Source: Schleiferiaceae bacterium
GTDB lineage: Bacteria; Bacteroidota; Bacteroidia; Flavobacteriales; Schleiferiaceae
Assembly: GCA_030829675.1 (NCBI GenBank)
Contig: JAURAE010000059.1
Location: 1 to 7,937 of the forward strand
Reading direction: 5' to 3'
DNA: 7,937 nt
Made by a program: the position numbers and the translations under genes
The notes under the pieces: model-generated
Database searches by the model: none
Seen by the model: only the letters and a program-made list of their open reading frames with translations
What the model was told of the DNA's origin: nothing
Shown: positions 1-7,079 of the stretch, piece after piece
How the letters are laid out: the number at the start of each line of letters is the position of its first letter
How positions within the stretch are numbered: the first letter of the stretch is position 1

Positions 1-537
1 GGTTAATTGGTCACAAATCATTCCAACAATCTCTTTTTCGCGCTTGCTGAGTTTTGCAACCGCAGGATGATCCCCACCAATACCAATAAGGTTTTTACCT
101 AAAATGCATTTCTCGATCAGTGCGTTGGCAAGGTGCTCGGTGAAAAACAATTTGCCTTGAGTAATGGTCTTAATGGCCCGAACAAGGCCGTGGGCTTCGA
201 CCGTTTTCAAAACAAACCCGCGCGCACCGGCCTTCAGCATTTCTTGCGCTATATCTGCATTATTCATGCTCGAAAGCGTCAAAACTCTGATATGGGGGTA
301 ATCCGACAAGATTTGTCGACAAAGCGTGGCTCCATCGACCTCGCTCAGTTCGTAATCAAGGATGATTAGGTCATAGGAATTGGCCCGCAACATATACTTT
401 GCGTCCGAGCTGGTATTGGCCTCAGTAATGCTGAAGTTAATATCAGTGAAATCACCCTTCTCCAACATGGTCTTAATGCCATTACGGACAATAGGTTGAT
501 CGTCAATCAAAAGAATCCTGATATGATTGGGATCCAT
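1..537 (-). CDS. Response regulator, NarL/FixJ type (receiver + LuxR-type HTH), partial
   Basis: This is a DNA-binding response regulator of a two-component system, read on the minus strand from ATG at 537 to the window edge (179 codons, no stop). Residues 1-125 or so form a receiver domain: acidic pair D12-D13 (ILLIDDQP), likely phosphoacceptor D61 (LIILDYELSEVDG), a switch Ser at about 89 (VLTLSS) and conserved K111 (GFVLKT). Residues 163-179 (LSKREKEIVGMICDQLT) match the first helix of a LuxR/GerE helix-turn-helix. The rest of that domain, perhaps 30-40 residues, lies outside the window. By family knowledge it would be phosphorylated by a histidine kinase and bind DNA as a dimer; no kinase is visible here. 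It is transcribed away from the rimP operon across a 209-bp gap. The start at 537 puts the first beta strand immediately after the N-terminus, as usual for the family. Target genes and signal are unknown. Confidence 0.92.
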   Translation of the reverse strand, partial: MDPNHIRILLIDDQPIVRNGIKTMLEKGDFTDINFSITEANTSSDAKYMLRANSYDLIILDYELSEVDGATLCRQILSDYPHIRVLTLSSMNNADIAQEMLKAGARGFVLKTVEAHGLVRAIKTITQGKLFFTEHLANALIEKCILGKNLIGIGGDHPAVAKLSKREKEIVGMICDQLT

Positions 538-559
538 GGTAGTGTGTGTAAGCGTGAGC

Positions 560-567
560 GAAAGATA
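560..567 (-). promoter_or_regulatory. Possible -7 element for the response regulator
   Basis: On the minus strand this reads TATCTTTC, one mismatch from the Bacteroidota -7 consensus TAnnTTTG. It lies about 22 bases upstream of the response regulator start. No clear TTTG -33 partner stands at the expected distance, so this is a weak call from consensus and position only. Confidence 0.3.
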
Positions 568-571
568 CTAA

Positions 572-599
572 TTCCTGGTATTTTAAAGACATTCAGGAA
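572..599. repeat. 6-bp inverted repeat TTCCTG/CAGGAA
   Basis: TTCCTG at 572-577 is repeated in inverted form as CAGGAA at 594-599. The half-site centres are 22 bp apart, about two helical turns. It lies just upstream of the possible response regulator promoter, so it could be a dimer binding site. A 6-bp match in a region of this size can easily arise by chance. Confidence 0.25.
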
Positions 600-647
600 A
601 AATTTCTCATTTGAGACTCGAATGTAGTTATTTCTGCCTTCTGCTTT

Positions 648-666
648 ATTAACAAGGTCTGTTAAT
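648..666. promoter_or_regulatory. Operator-like inverted repeat upstream of rimP
   Basis: ATTAACA (648-654) and TGTTAAT (660-666) form a perfect 7-bp inverted repeat around the 5-bp spacer AGGTC, with half-site centres 12 bp apart. It covers the place where the -33 element should lie relative to the -7 element at 679-686, so a bound protein would compete with or contact RNA polymerase. The symmetry is seen directly; the operator role is inferred. Confidence 0.4.
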
Positions 667-678
667 TAAATTATTGCC

Positions 679-686
679 TATATTTG
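679..686 (+). promoter_or_regulatory. Probable -7 promoter element of the rimP-nusA-infB operon
   Basis: TATATTTG matches the Bacteroidota -7 consensus TAnnTTTG in every fixed position and lies 60 bp before the rimP start in the intergenic region. Transcription would begin near 691-694, leaving a leader of about 55 bases. A canonical TTTG/TTG -33 element is not obvious: the expected place near 656-661 reads GGTCTG and is occupied by an inverted repeat. Confidence 0.55.
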
Positions 687-705
687 CCAAAACTTTTTGG
701 ATTGC

Positions 706-735
706 AAAAGGGGGGCTTCGGGCCCCTCTTTTATT
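706..735 (+). terminator. Terminator-like hairpin in the rimP leader (possible attenuator)
   Basis: AAAAGGGGGGC (706-716) pairs with GGCCCC-TCTTTT over 722-732, giving an uninterrupted 11-bp stem with one G-U wobble (711-727) and a five-base loop at 717-721. The descending arm ends in TTTT followed by ATT, the shape of an intrinsic terminator. It lies downstream of the likely transcription start and ends 14 bases before the rimP ATG. No plus-strand gene stands upstream for it to terminate, so premature termination or attenuation of the operon, or a 5'-end stabilising structure, is the likely role. The structure is seen; the function is inferred. Confidence 0.6.
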
Positions 736-746
736 GAATACCACTG

Positions 747-1187
747 ATGGAACAGCGCAAAATTGAAGAAATCGCACTCGCGGCCACGGAAGCAAATGAC
801 GCCTTTTTGGTGGACGTTGAGCTCAAGCCGAACAATGTGATTGTGGTGTATGCCGATGCTGACGAAGGTTTGTCGATTGATCAGATTAAAATGATTAATC
901 GCAAGATTGAAGCGGAATTGGACCGAGATGTGGAAGATTTCAACCTGACCGTGAGCAGCCCGGATTTGAACAATCCACTCAAGATTTGGCGTCAATACAA
1001 AAAGAATGTGGGACGAACACTGAAGGTGAAATTCCAGGACCGTCAAGCTGAAGGAGATTTGGTCGAGGTAATGGAAGAGAACATCACTTTGAGTATCCCA
1101 GGAGTAAAGAAAAAAGATCCTGCCACTTCCTTGACGATCGCATTTGCGGACATCACCGAAGCTAAGGTGGCGATCAAGTTTAAATAG
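747..1187 (+). CDS. rimP: Ribosome maturation factor RimP
   Basis: RimP is a cytoplasmic assembly factor that binds the immature 30S subunit and helps it mature. The 146-residue protein has the usual two-domain plan: an alpha/beta N-terminal domain (about 1-72) that ends in the family motif ELDRDVEDFNLTVSSP (57-72), and an Sm-like beta barrel (about 80-146) that begins with QYKKNVGRTLKV. The usual SSPG-x-DRPL segment of many homologues reads SSPDLNNPLK here, with Asp (residue 73) in place of the usual Gly. Length fits the short Bacteroidota form. The ATG at 747 is chosen because it begins the first helix directly and lies just after the leader hairpin; no Shine-Dalgarno is present, as normal for this phylum. 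It is the first gene of the classic rimP-nusA-infB operon, with 24 bases before nusA. Gene order and sequence together make the identity firm. Confidence 0.94.
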   Translation: MEQRKIEEIALAATEANDAFLVDVELKPNNVIVVYADADEGLSIDQIKMINRKIEAELDRDVEDFNLTVSSPDLNNPLKIWRQYKKNVGRTLKVKFQDRQAEGDLVEVMEENITLSIPGVKKKDPATSLTIAFADITEAKVAIKFK

Positions 1188-1211
1188 ACCTTATTATTAT
1201 TAGGATATACA

Positions 1212-2459
1212 ATGGAAAACCAGGCGATTATTGAAAGCTTCCTCGCGTTTAAAGAGGAGAAAAATATCGACAGAGTAACGTTGATGGCCTTTATTGAGGA
1301 GGCCTTCCGTAACCAACTTCGCAAGAAGTACGAGACCGATGAGAATTTTGATGTCATTGTAAACCCGGATAAAGGGGATTTAGAGATTTGGCGCAACCGC
1401 ACTGTAGTTGAAGACGGTGAAGTGGAAGACGAGAACATGGAAATTGAACTCAGCGCTGCCTTGAAAATCGAGCCGGATTATGAAGTAGGTGAAGAAGTTT
1501 CGGAGGAGGTAAAATTGATTGATTTAGGACGTCGATTCATTTTGGCTTTCCGTCAAAACTTGGTGAGCCGCATTCAGGAGCACGACAGTTCAGAACTGTT
1601 CAAGCGCTACAAAGATTTGGAAGGTGAAATCATCACCGGTGAAGTACACCACGTTCGTCATCGTGAGGTGATCGTATATGACGACGAAGGAAATGAATTG
1701 ATCCTACCTAAAGATCAAATGATCGGAGAACGCGAGTTTTTCCGCAAGGGAGATCCTATCCGCGCGGTAGTTAAGGAAGTAGTATTCCGCGGAACCAAAC
1801 CTGTGGTAATCATGTCTCGTACGGACGAGCGTTTCTTGGCGAAGTTGTTCGAGCAAGAAATCCCTGAGGTTTACGACGGATTGATTACCATAAAAGGTGT
1901 GGTGCGTATCCCAGGTGAGAAAGCGAAAGTAGCTGTAGAGTCCTACGACGATCGCATCGATCCAGTAGGTGCTTGTGTGGGTATGAAAGGGTCGCGTATT
2001 CACAGTATCGTTCGCGAATTACGCAACGAGAACATTGATGTGATCAACTACACGAATAATTTGCAACTGTACATCCAGCGTGCTTTAAGCCCAGCGAAAG
2101 TGACTTCATTGAATATCGATGAAGATGCACGTCGTGTGGAAGCTTTCTTAGCACCTGATCAAGTCAGCTTGGCCATCGGTCGTGGAGGTACGAACATTCG
2201 TTTGGCAAGTAAACTTGTCGATATGGAAATCGACGTTTATCGCGATGATATTGAAATAGAAGATGATATCGAACTAGACCAATTCAGCGATGAAATCGAA
2301 GGATGGGTTATAGATGAATTGAAGAAAATTGGATGTGATACTGCGAAGAGCGTCTTGAAGTTGAGCCGTGAGGATTTGATCTCTCGTGCCGACCTAGAGG
2401 AAGAAACCGCAGACCACGTCATCAAAGTCCTTTCGCAAGAATTCGAGGGCGAAGAATAA
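1212..2459 (+). CDS. nusA: Transcription termination/antitermination protein NusA
   Basis: NusA binds RNA polymerase and nascent RNA. It modulates pausing, intrinsic and Rho-dependent termination, and takes part in rRNA antitermination complexes. In the 415-residue protein, the N-terminal polymerase-binding domain spans about 1-130, with an acidic stretch at 67-80. An S1 RNA-binding domain follows at about 137-203 (GEIITGEVHHVRHREVIVYD). KH1 is at about 230-295 with loop GMKG (257-260) after DDRIDPVGACV. KH2 is at about 300-345 with loop GRGG (323-326). A single C-terminal helical segment (364-412) is present, rather than the two acidic repeats of the E. coli protein, which is about 80 residues longer. 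A very acidic linker (346-363) joins KH2 to this tail. The start fits the family N-terminus (alpha helix beginning IIESFLAFKEEKNI). It sits between rimP and infB with gaps of 24 and 21 bp, so co-transcription is expected. Confidence 0.97.
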   Translation: MENQAIIESFLAFKEEKNIDRVTLMAFIEEAFRNQLRKKYETDENFDVIVNPDKGDLEIWRNRTVVEDGEVEDENMEIELSAALKIEPDYEVGEEVSEEVKLIDLGRRFILAFRQNLVSRIQEHDSSELFKRYKDLEGEIITGEVHHVRHREVIVYDDEGNELILPKDQMIGEREFFRKGDPIRAVVKEVVFRGTKPVVIMSRTDERFLAKLFEQEIPEVYDGLITIKGVVRIPGEKAKVAVESYDDRIDPVGACVGMKGSRIHSIVRELRNENIDVINYTNNLQLYIQRALSPAKVTSLNIDEDARRVEAFLAPDQVSLAIGRGGTNIRLASKLVDMEIDVYRDDIEIEDDIELDQFSDEIEGWVIDELKKIGCDTAKSVLKLSREDLISRADLEEETADHVIKVLSQEFEGEE

Positions 2460-2480
2460 GAATATACCTAAAGACACTCT

Positions 2481-5201
2481 ATGAGTAGCGTCAGATTAAG
2501 TAAAGCAACAAAAGAGCTCAACATCTCCCTAGACCGGGCGGTAGAGGAATTGGCCAAACACGGCCATGAAATTCCCAATAACCGTAACCATAAAATCACG
2601 GACGAACAGTACGAGGTTTTGATGACGGCATTCGCGGATGACCTTGCTCGCAAAAAGCGTTCAGAGGCTGTTAGTGCCCAGGTGAAGGAAGAAAAGGATC
2701 TATTGCGCGGAGGCACCGAGGAAAGTCCAGCTCCAGCAGTGGAGCCGCCCGCTCCAGCCCCAGTGGCGGAGGAGGTTCCTGCTCCTGCTCCAACACCTGA
2801 GCCGGTGAAGGAAGAAACGCCCGCGGCTAAGGAAGAAGAAGCTCCAAAGGAAGAGACAAAGGGACCTAAAGTTTTGGGTAAAATTGATCTCGACGCTGCC
2901 AAGCCGAAGAAAAAAGAGGCCCCAAAGGAGACTCAAGCTCCCAAGGAAGTTAAGGTGCCGGTAGAATCGCCCAAGAAATCTGCTGGCAATCCCGCAGTAG
3001 CTCAAAAAGCGAAGCCCCAAGCGCCTAAAGAGGAAGCCCCAAAACAAGAAACCGATATCAAAACAAAGTATGTAAAGATCGACGGTCCTAAGTTTACCGG
3101 CCAAAAAATCGAGTTGCCCGTTGAGAAGCCCAAAGGTGAAAAGAAGAAGCGTGTACGCATCAAGAAGCAGGGACCTAGCGGAGCTACCCAAGCTCAGGCT
3201 GATCCTAAAGCAAGGGGCAATCGTACAGCGAACCAAAACAAAGGTCAAGGACCAGGAAAAGGGCGCCGCAATCAACCTGTGCTTCAGAAACAGGAATTAA
3301 GCGACGAAGACATCCAAAAGCAAATCAAAGAAACCCTTGAAAAGCTTACTTCAGGTAAGAAGAACAAGGGAGCGAAGATTCGTCGTGACAAGCGTGCGGA
3401 ACGTCGTGAAAAAGAGGAGCTCGCAGACATTCAAGCAGCAGAAGACAGCAAAGTATTGAAGGTTACAGAATTTGTAACTGTGACGGAGCTGGCCAACATG
3501 ATGGAAGCAAGTGTCAACGACGTTATTGCTTCATTAATGAGCGTTGGAGTCATGGTGACCATGAACCAAAGGCTAGATGCTGAAATGCTCGAGATGGTTG
3601 CTGAGGAATTTGGTTTCAGCGTAAACTTTACCGACGAAGAGGTCACGGAATCGTTCCTCGAAGAAGAGGACAATGAAGAGGATTTGAAACCTCGTTCACC
3701 TATTGTAACGGTAATGGGACACGTTGACCATGGAAAGACGTCACTATTGGATTACATCCGCAAGGCGAATGTCATTGCCGGTGAAGCAGGGGGTATTACC
3801 CAGCACATCGGTGCCTATAGTGTCAAAGTTCATACCGGTCAAACGATCACGTTCTTGGATACTCCAGGTCACGAAGCCTTTACGGCCATGCGTGCCCGTG
3901 GTGCTCAGGTAACAGATATCGCCATTATCGTCGTGGCTGCGGATGATGCCGTGATGCCACAAACGAAGGAGGCCATTTCTCATGCTCAAGCGGCTGGTGT
4001 ACCTATTGTATTTGCAATCAACAAGGTAGATCGCGAGGTAGCTAATCCGGATAAGATTAAAGAGCAATTGGCCCAATTAAACTTGCTCGTAGAAGATTGG
4101 GGTGGACAGATTCAGTCTATGGACATCTCTGCGAAAACAGGTTTGAACGTAGAAGAACTGCTTGACAAAGTATTGTTGGAAGCGGAAATGCTGGACTTGA
4201 AAGCCAACCCAGATAAGAATGCAAGTGGTACAGTAGTAGAAGCCTCCCTGGATAAGGGTCGCGGATACATGTGTACGGCATTGATCCAATCCGGTACCCT
4301 AAAAGTGGGTGATTACGTATTGGCGGGACAGTACAGCGGTAAAGTCAAAGCAATGCTTGACGAGCGTGGCAACCGTATCAAAGTTGCGGGTCCTTCTGCA
4401 CCAGTGAACCTTTTGGGTTTGGATGGGGCGCCGACCTCTGGTGATCGTTTCATCGTGATGGACGACGAGAAAGAAGCGAAGCAAATTGCAGCCAAGCGTT
4501 TGCAGTTGCAGCGCGAACAGAGTGTGCGTTCTCAGAAGAAGATGACCCTCGAAGAGATCGGTCGTCGTCTACAAGTGGGAGACTTCAAGGAGTTGAACAT
4601 CATCTTGAAAGGAGATGTGGATGGTTCAGTAGAAGCACTTTCAGATTCATTGCAAAAATTGACGACAGAAGAGATTCAGGTCAACATCATTCACAAGGGT
4701 GTGGGTCAAATTTCAGAGAGCGATATCCTATTGGCCACGGCATCAGATGCTATCGTAGTAGGGTTCCAAGTTCGTCCATCAGCACAAGCCCGTAAGTTGG
4801 CAGAGAAGGAAGAAGTGGAAATCCGAATGTACTCGATCATTTACGACGCGATCAACGAGGTAAAAGATGCCATGGAAGGCATGTTGAGCGCAGAGATCAA
4901 AGAAGAGATTAAGGGTACTGCAGAAATTCGCGAGACCTTCAAGATTTCCAAGGTGGGTACTATCGCAGGCTGTATGGTGACCGACGGTACCATAGAGCGC
5001 AACCACGATGTCAGAATCATTCGCGACGGTGTGGTAGTATATACCGGAAAACTAGGCTCGTTGAAGCGATTTAAAGACGACGTAAAAGAAGTTCGTCAAG
5101 GCTTTGAATGTGGTTTGAACATTGCGAATTTCAACGATATCAAAGTAGGCGACATCGTAGAAGCTTACGAAATGGTAGAAGTAAAACGTACGTTGGACTA
5201 A
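2481..5201 (+). CDS. infB: Translation initiation factor IF-2
   Basis: IF2 is the GTPase that brings initiator fMet-tRNA to the 30S subunit and promotes 50S joining. The 906-residue protein begins with an IF2 N-terminal helical domain (about 3-55, RLSKATKELNISLDRAVEEL). A long low-complexity linker rich in Pro, Ala, Glu and Lys follows (about 70-270), with several APKE-type repeats near residues 121, 147, 153, 181 and 186. A second N-domain lies at about 325-385. The G domain has all motifs intact: G1 GHVDHGKT (413-420), G2 GGIT (437-440), G3 DTPGH (460-464), G4 NKVD (514-517) and G5 SAK (550-552). Domain II is at about 580-670, domain III at about 690-790, and the C-terminal initiator-tRNA-binding domain at about 810-900. 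The start lies 21 bases after the nusA stop and no upstream in-frame start fits better. It is the last gene of the operon and is followed by an intrinsic terminator. Confidence 0.98.
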   Translation: MSSVRLSKATKELNISLDRAVEELAKHGHEIPNNRNHKITDEQYEVLMTAFADDLARKKRSEAVSAQVKEEKDLLRGGTEESPAPAVEPPAPAPVAEEVPAPAPTPEPVKEETPAAKEEEAPKEETKGPKVLGKIDLDAAKPKKKEAPKETQAPKEVKVPVESPKKSAGNPAVAQKAKPQAPKEEAPKQETDIKTKYVKIDGPKFTGQKIELPVEKPKGEKKKRVRIKKQGPSGATQAQADPKARGNRTANQNKGQGPGKGRRNQPVLQKQELSDEDIQKQIKETLEKLTSGKKNKGAKIRRDKRAERREKEELADIQAAEDSKVLKVTEFVTVTELANMMEASVNDVIASLMSVGVMVTMNQRLDAEMLEMVAEEFGFSVNFTDEEVTESFLEEEDNEEDLKPRSPIVTVMGHVDHGKTSLLDYIRKANVIAGEAGGITQHIGAYSVKVHTGQTITFLDTPGHEAFTAMRARGAQVTDIAIIVVAADDAVMPQTKEAISHAQAAGVPIVFAINKVDREVANPDKIKEQLAQLNLLVEDWGGQIQSMDISAKTGLNVEELLDKVLLEAEMLDLKANPDKNASGTVVEASLDKGRGYMCTALIQSGTLKVGDYVLAGQYSGKVKAMLDERGNRIKVAGPSAPVNLLGLDGAPTSGDRFIVMDDEKEAKQIAAKRLQLQREQSVRSQKKMTLEEIGRRLQVGDFKELNIILKGDVDGSVEALSDSLQKLTTEEIQVNIIHKGVGQISESDILLATASDAIVVGFQVRPSAQARKLAEKEEVEIRMYSIIYDAINEVKDAMEGMLSAEIKEEIKGTAEIRETFKISKVGTIAGCMVTDGTIERNHDVRIIRDGVVVYTGKLGSLKRFKDDVKEVRQGFECGLNIANFNDIKVGDIVEAYEMVEVKRTLD

Positions 5202-5224
5202 TCTCTAAGCGTTTGAACATAGCG

Positions 5225-5259
5225 AATCCCCGGTGACAACAGGCATCGGGGATTTTTTT
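5225..5259 (+). terminator. Intrinsic terminator of the rimP-nusA-infB operon
   Basis: AATCCCCG (5225-5232) pairs with CGGGGATT (5247-5254), and GTG/CAT (5233-5235 with 5244-5246) can extend the stem to 11 bp with one wobble and an eight-base loop. An uninterrupted T-run (5253-5259) follows. It begins 23 bases after the infB stop. Read on the minus strand the hairpin lacks a good T-tract, so it should act mainly on the plus strand. Confidence 0.9.
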
Positions 5260-7078
5260 ATCCAAACAGCAGGGCTCCAACTCCGAAGAGTGCGCCATAT
5301 ACTGCTGCAATACCGAACAGCCAGTACGCGAGCAATCGCAACGTAGACGGTGGCGCATCACCTTCATTGTGCTCCACCTTCCAAGCTACCGGTTTCCATG
5401 CACCACCTGGGCGTACGGTTTGGTAGAACTCTACCAAAGTGGCATGAGATTCTGGCGAGGTTAAATACATCGCAGTAATCCAAGCCGCAGTTGTGAAGGC
5501 GACGGTGAAGAAAAAGGAATTTGGAAAGGCCCAGGCTAGACCATAATGCGCAATAGCGTAGGCGAGGAATGGTGCAACGGTTGCGACGATTTCAGTCCAA
5601 GCATTAATACGCCACCAATACCATCTTAAAATCAACACTAACCCTAGTCCGGCACCACATTCCATGATGAATTGCCATACCCCAGCGATGCTGTCCATAA
5701 GGTGGGTAACGAATAAGCCGAAGACTGCAAGTACTACGGTCAATATCCTTGACATTCTCAAGCTCTTTCTGCGCTTTGCGTTGGGTGAAATGAATCGCAA
5801 GTAAAAGTCGTTCACCAGATAGGAGGTCCCCCAATTCAGCTGGGTAGACATGGTCGACATATAGGCGGCGAATAAAGAAGCCAGTAGCATACCTAAGACT
5901 CCCTTGGGCAGGAAGTCGCGCATGATGAAAATGTAGCCAAAGCGGTAATCGCGTTGATATTTAAGGGCTTCGGCTAATCGGTCCTCGTATATAGGCTCCC
6001 ATTGTACCAACCATTTTTGGTATTCGACCTGCTGTGTGGCCGTAAGTGGCTCGCAATTCAATTGGCCGGTCATACATTCGTAAGTAATAAAATCAGGAGT
6101 GGTGCCGCTGAGGTCCCCGCCATTACCGTACAGGGCGATGGCACTGAGGGCGACAATAATCCAAGGCCACGGACGTAAGGCGTAATGCCCAATCTGAAAT
6201 AATGCGCTGGCCAAGAAAGAAGATCTTTCGTCCTTGGTGGAAAGCATGCGCTGTGCACTGTAGCCGCCACCACCTGGTTCCGCTCCAGGATACCAAGAGG
6301 TCCACCATACCATTCCAAAAAATGCTAAAAATGAGGCTAATCCCATTTGGTAAGTTTGCCCTGAATCACCCTCATTACCTACTTTCGGCAGAAAACTAAA
6401 CGTCTCCTCAGGCAAGCTGTTTTTGAGGCCACTCAATCCTCCAACTTCAGGTGAGCGAAGGACATATATGGCTAGGGTGATGGACCCGGTCATTGCTAAA
6501 ATGAATTGGAATACATCGGTATAAACTACCCCTTTTAGACCGCTCACGCTAACGTATAGGACCACTCCAAGAAGAGCGGCTCCGGTCCACAAGAATGCTT
6601 CTTGTTCGCTGATGCCGAAAAAGCCTTGAAGCAAAGTAATCATAGCCACGTTGACCCAGCCCATGATGAGCACGTTCATGAAGGCGCCGAGGTAGATGGA
6701 TTTAAAACCACGCAGGATGGCTGCGGGACGTCCGGAGTAACGGAACTCGATGAATTCAACCTCTGTGGTTAGGCCACTTCTGCGCCATAATCGGGCAAAG
6801 AAAACGGTGGTGAGCATACCACCTGCGAGGAGGTTCCACCACAACCAGTTTCCGCTGATTCCGTATTGTCCCACTAGTTCAGTTACTGCTAGTGGGGTAT
6901 CTGCCGCGAAGGTGGTCGCAATCATGGAGATCCCTGCGATGTACCATGGAAGATTTCGTCCGCCGAGGAAGTATTCGCTCAGACTTTTCTTTTTACTACG
7001 GCCGAAGTACAGGCCTACTGAAATAGTGAGGACCAATAAAGCAATGAGGACGACGGTGTCGAAGGTGCTTAGAACCAT
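5258..7078 (-). CDS. Sodium:solute symporter (SSS/SLC5 family), substrate unknown
   Basis: This inner-membrane secondary transporter probably couples solute uptake to the sodium gradient. The 606-residue protein is strongly hydrophobic with about 13 likely membrane segments in a LeuT-type fold. The first is at about 6-25, followed by the family segment SEYFLGGRNLPWYIAGISM (34-52). Other SSS landmarks are SGLKGVVYTDVFQF (179-192) and WWTSWYPGAEPGGGGYSAQRMLS (258-280). The segment LFAAYMSTMSTQLNWGTSYLVND (402-424) is the TM8 region: S408 and T409 align with the Na2-site Ser/Thr pair known from PutP and vSGLT. The C-terminal VRPGGAWKPV (555-564) precedes a last membrane helix (about 581-604). 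A hydrophilic stretch at about 318-380 with C335 and C342 lies between the TM7 and TM8 equivalents. The ATG at 7078 follows the tadA stop by one base, so it is probably co-transcribed and translationally coupled. The substrate (sugar, amino acid, other) cannot be told from sequence alone. Confidence 0.93.
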   Translation of the reverse strand: MVLSTFDTVVLIALLVLTISVGLYFGRSKKKSLSEYFLGGRNLPWYIAGISMIATTFAADTPLAVTELVGQYGISGNWLWWNLLAGGMLTTVFFARLWRRSGLTTEVEFIEFRYSGRPAAILRGFKSIYLGAFMNVLIMGWVNVAMITLLQGFFGISEQEAFLWTGAALLGVVLYVSVSGLKGVVYTDVFQFILAMTGSITLAIYVLRSPEVGGLSGLKNSLPEETFSFLPKVGNEGDSGQTYQMGLASFLAFFGMVWWTSWYPGAEPGGGGYSAQRMLSTKDERSSFLASALFQIGHYALRPWPWIIVALSAIALYGNGGDLSGTTPDFITYECMTGQLNCEPLTATQQVEYQKWLVQWEPIYEDRLAEALKYQRDYRFGYIFIMRDFLPKGVLGMLLASLFAAYMSTMSTQLNWGTSYLVNDFYLRFISPNAKRRKSLRMSRILTVVLAVFGLFVTHLMDSIAGVWQFIMECGAGLGLVLILRWYWWRINAWTEIVATVAPFLAYAIAHYGLAWAFPNSFFFTVAFTTAAWITAMYLTSPESHATLVEFYQTVRPGGAWKPVAWKVEHNEGDAPPSTLRLLAYWLFGIAAVYGALFGVGALLFG

Positions 7079-7079
7079 G

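Noticed and set aside
133..369. Plus-strand open frame of 78 codons
   Set aside because: It lies antisense to the response regulator receiver domain, which has full family motifs; the plus-strand product resembles nothing.
538..746. tRNA or other RNA gene upstream of rimP, as with metY in E. coli
   Set aside because: No cloverleaf, TTCGA-type T-loop or CCA end could be found; the only strong structure is the short terminator-like hairpin.
678..1046. Minus-strand open frame of 122 codons over rimP and its leader
   Set aside because: Antisense shadow of rimP; it has no family features and would run through the leader hairpin.
2700..3275. Minus-strand open frame of 191 codons, rich in Leu, Phe, Arg and Ser
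   Set aside because: It is the complement of the low-complexity IF2 linker; the biased codons of Glu, Lys, Pro and Ala leave the antisense frame open and make it look membrane-like.
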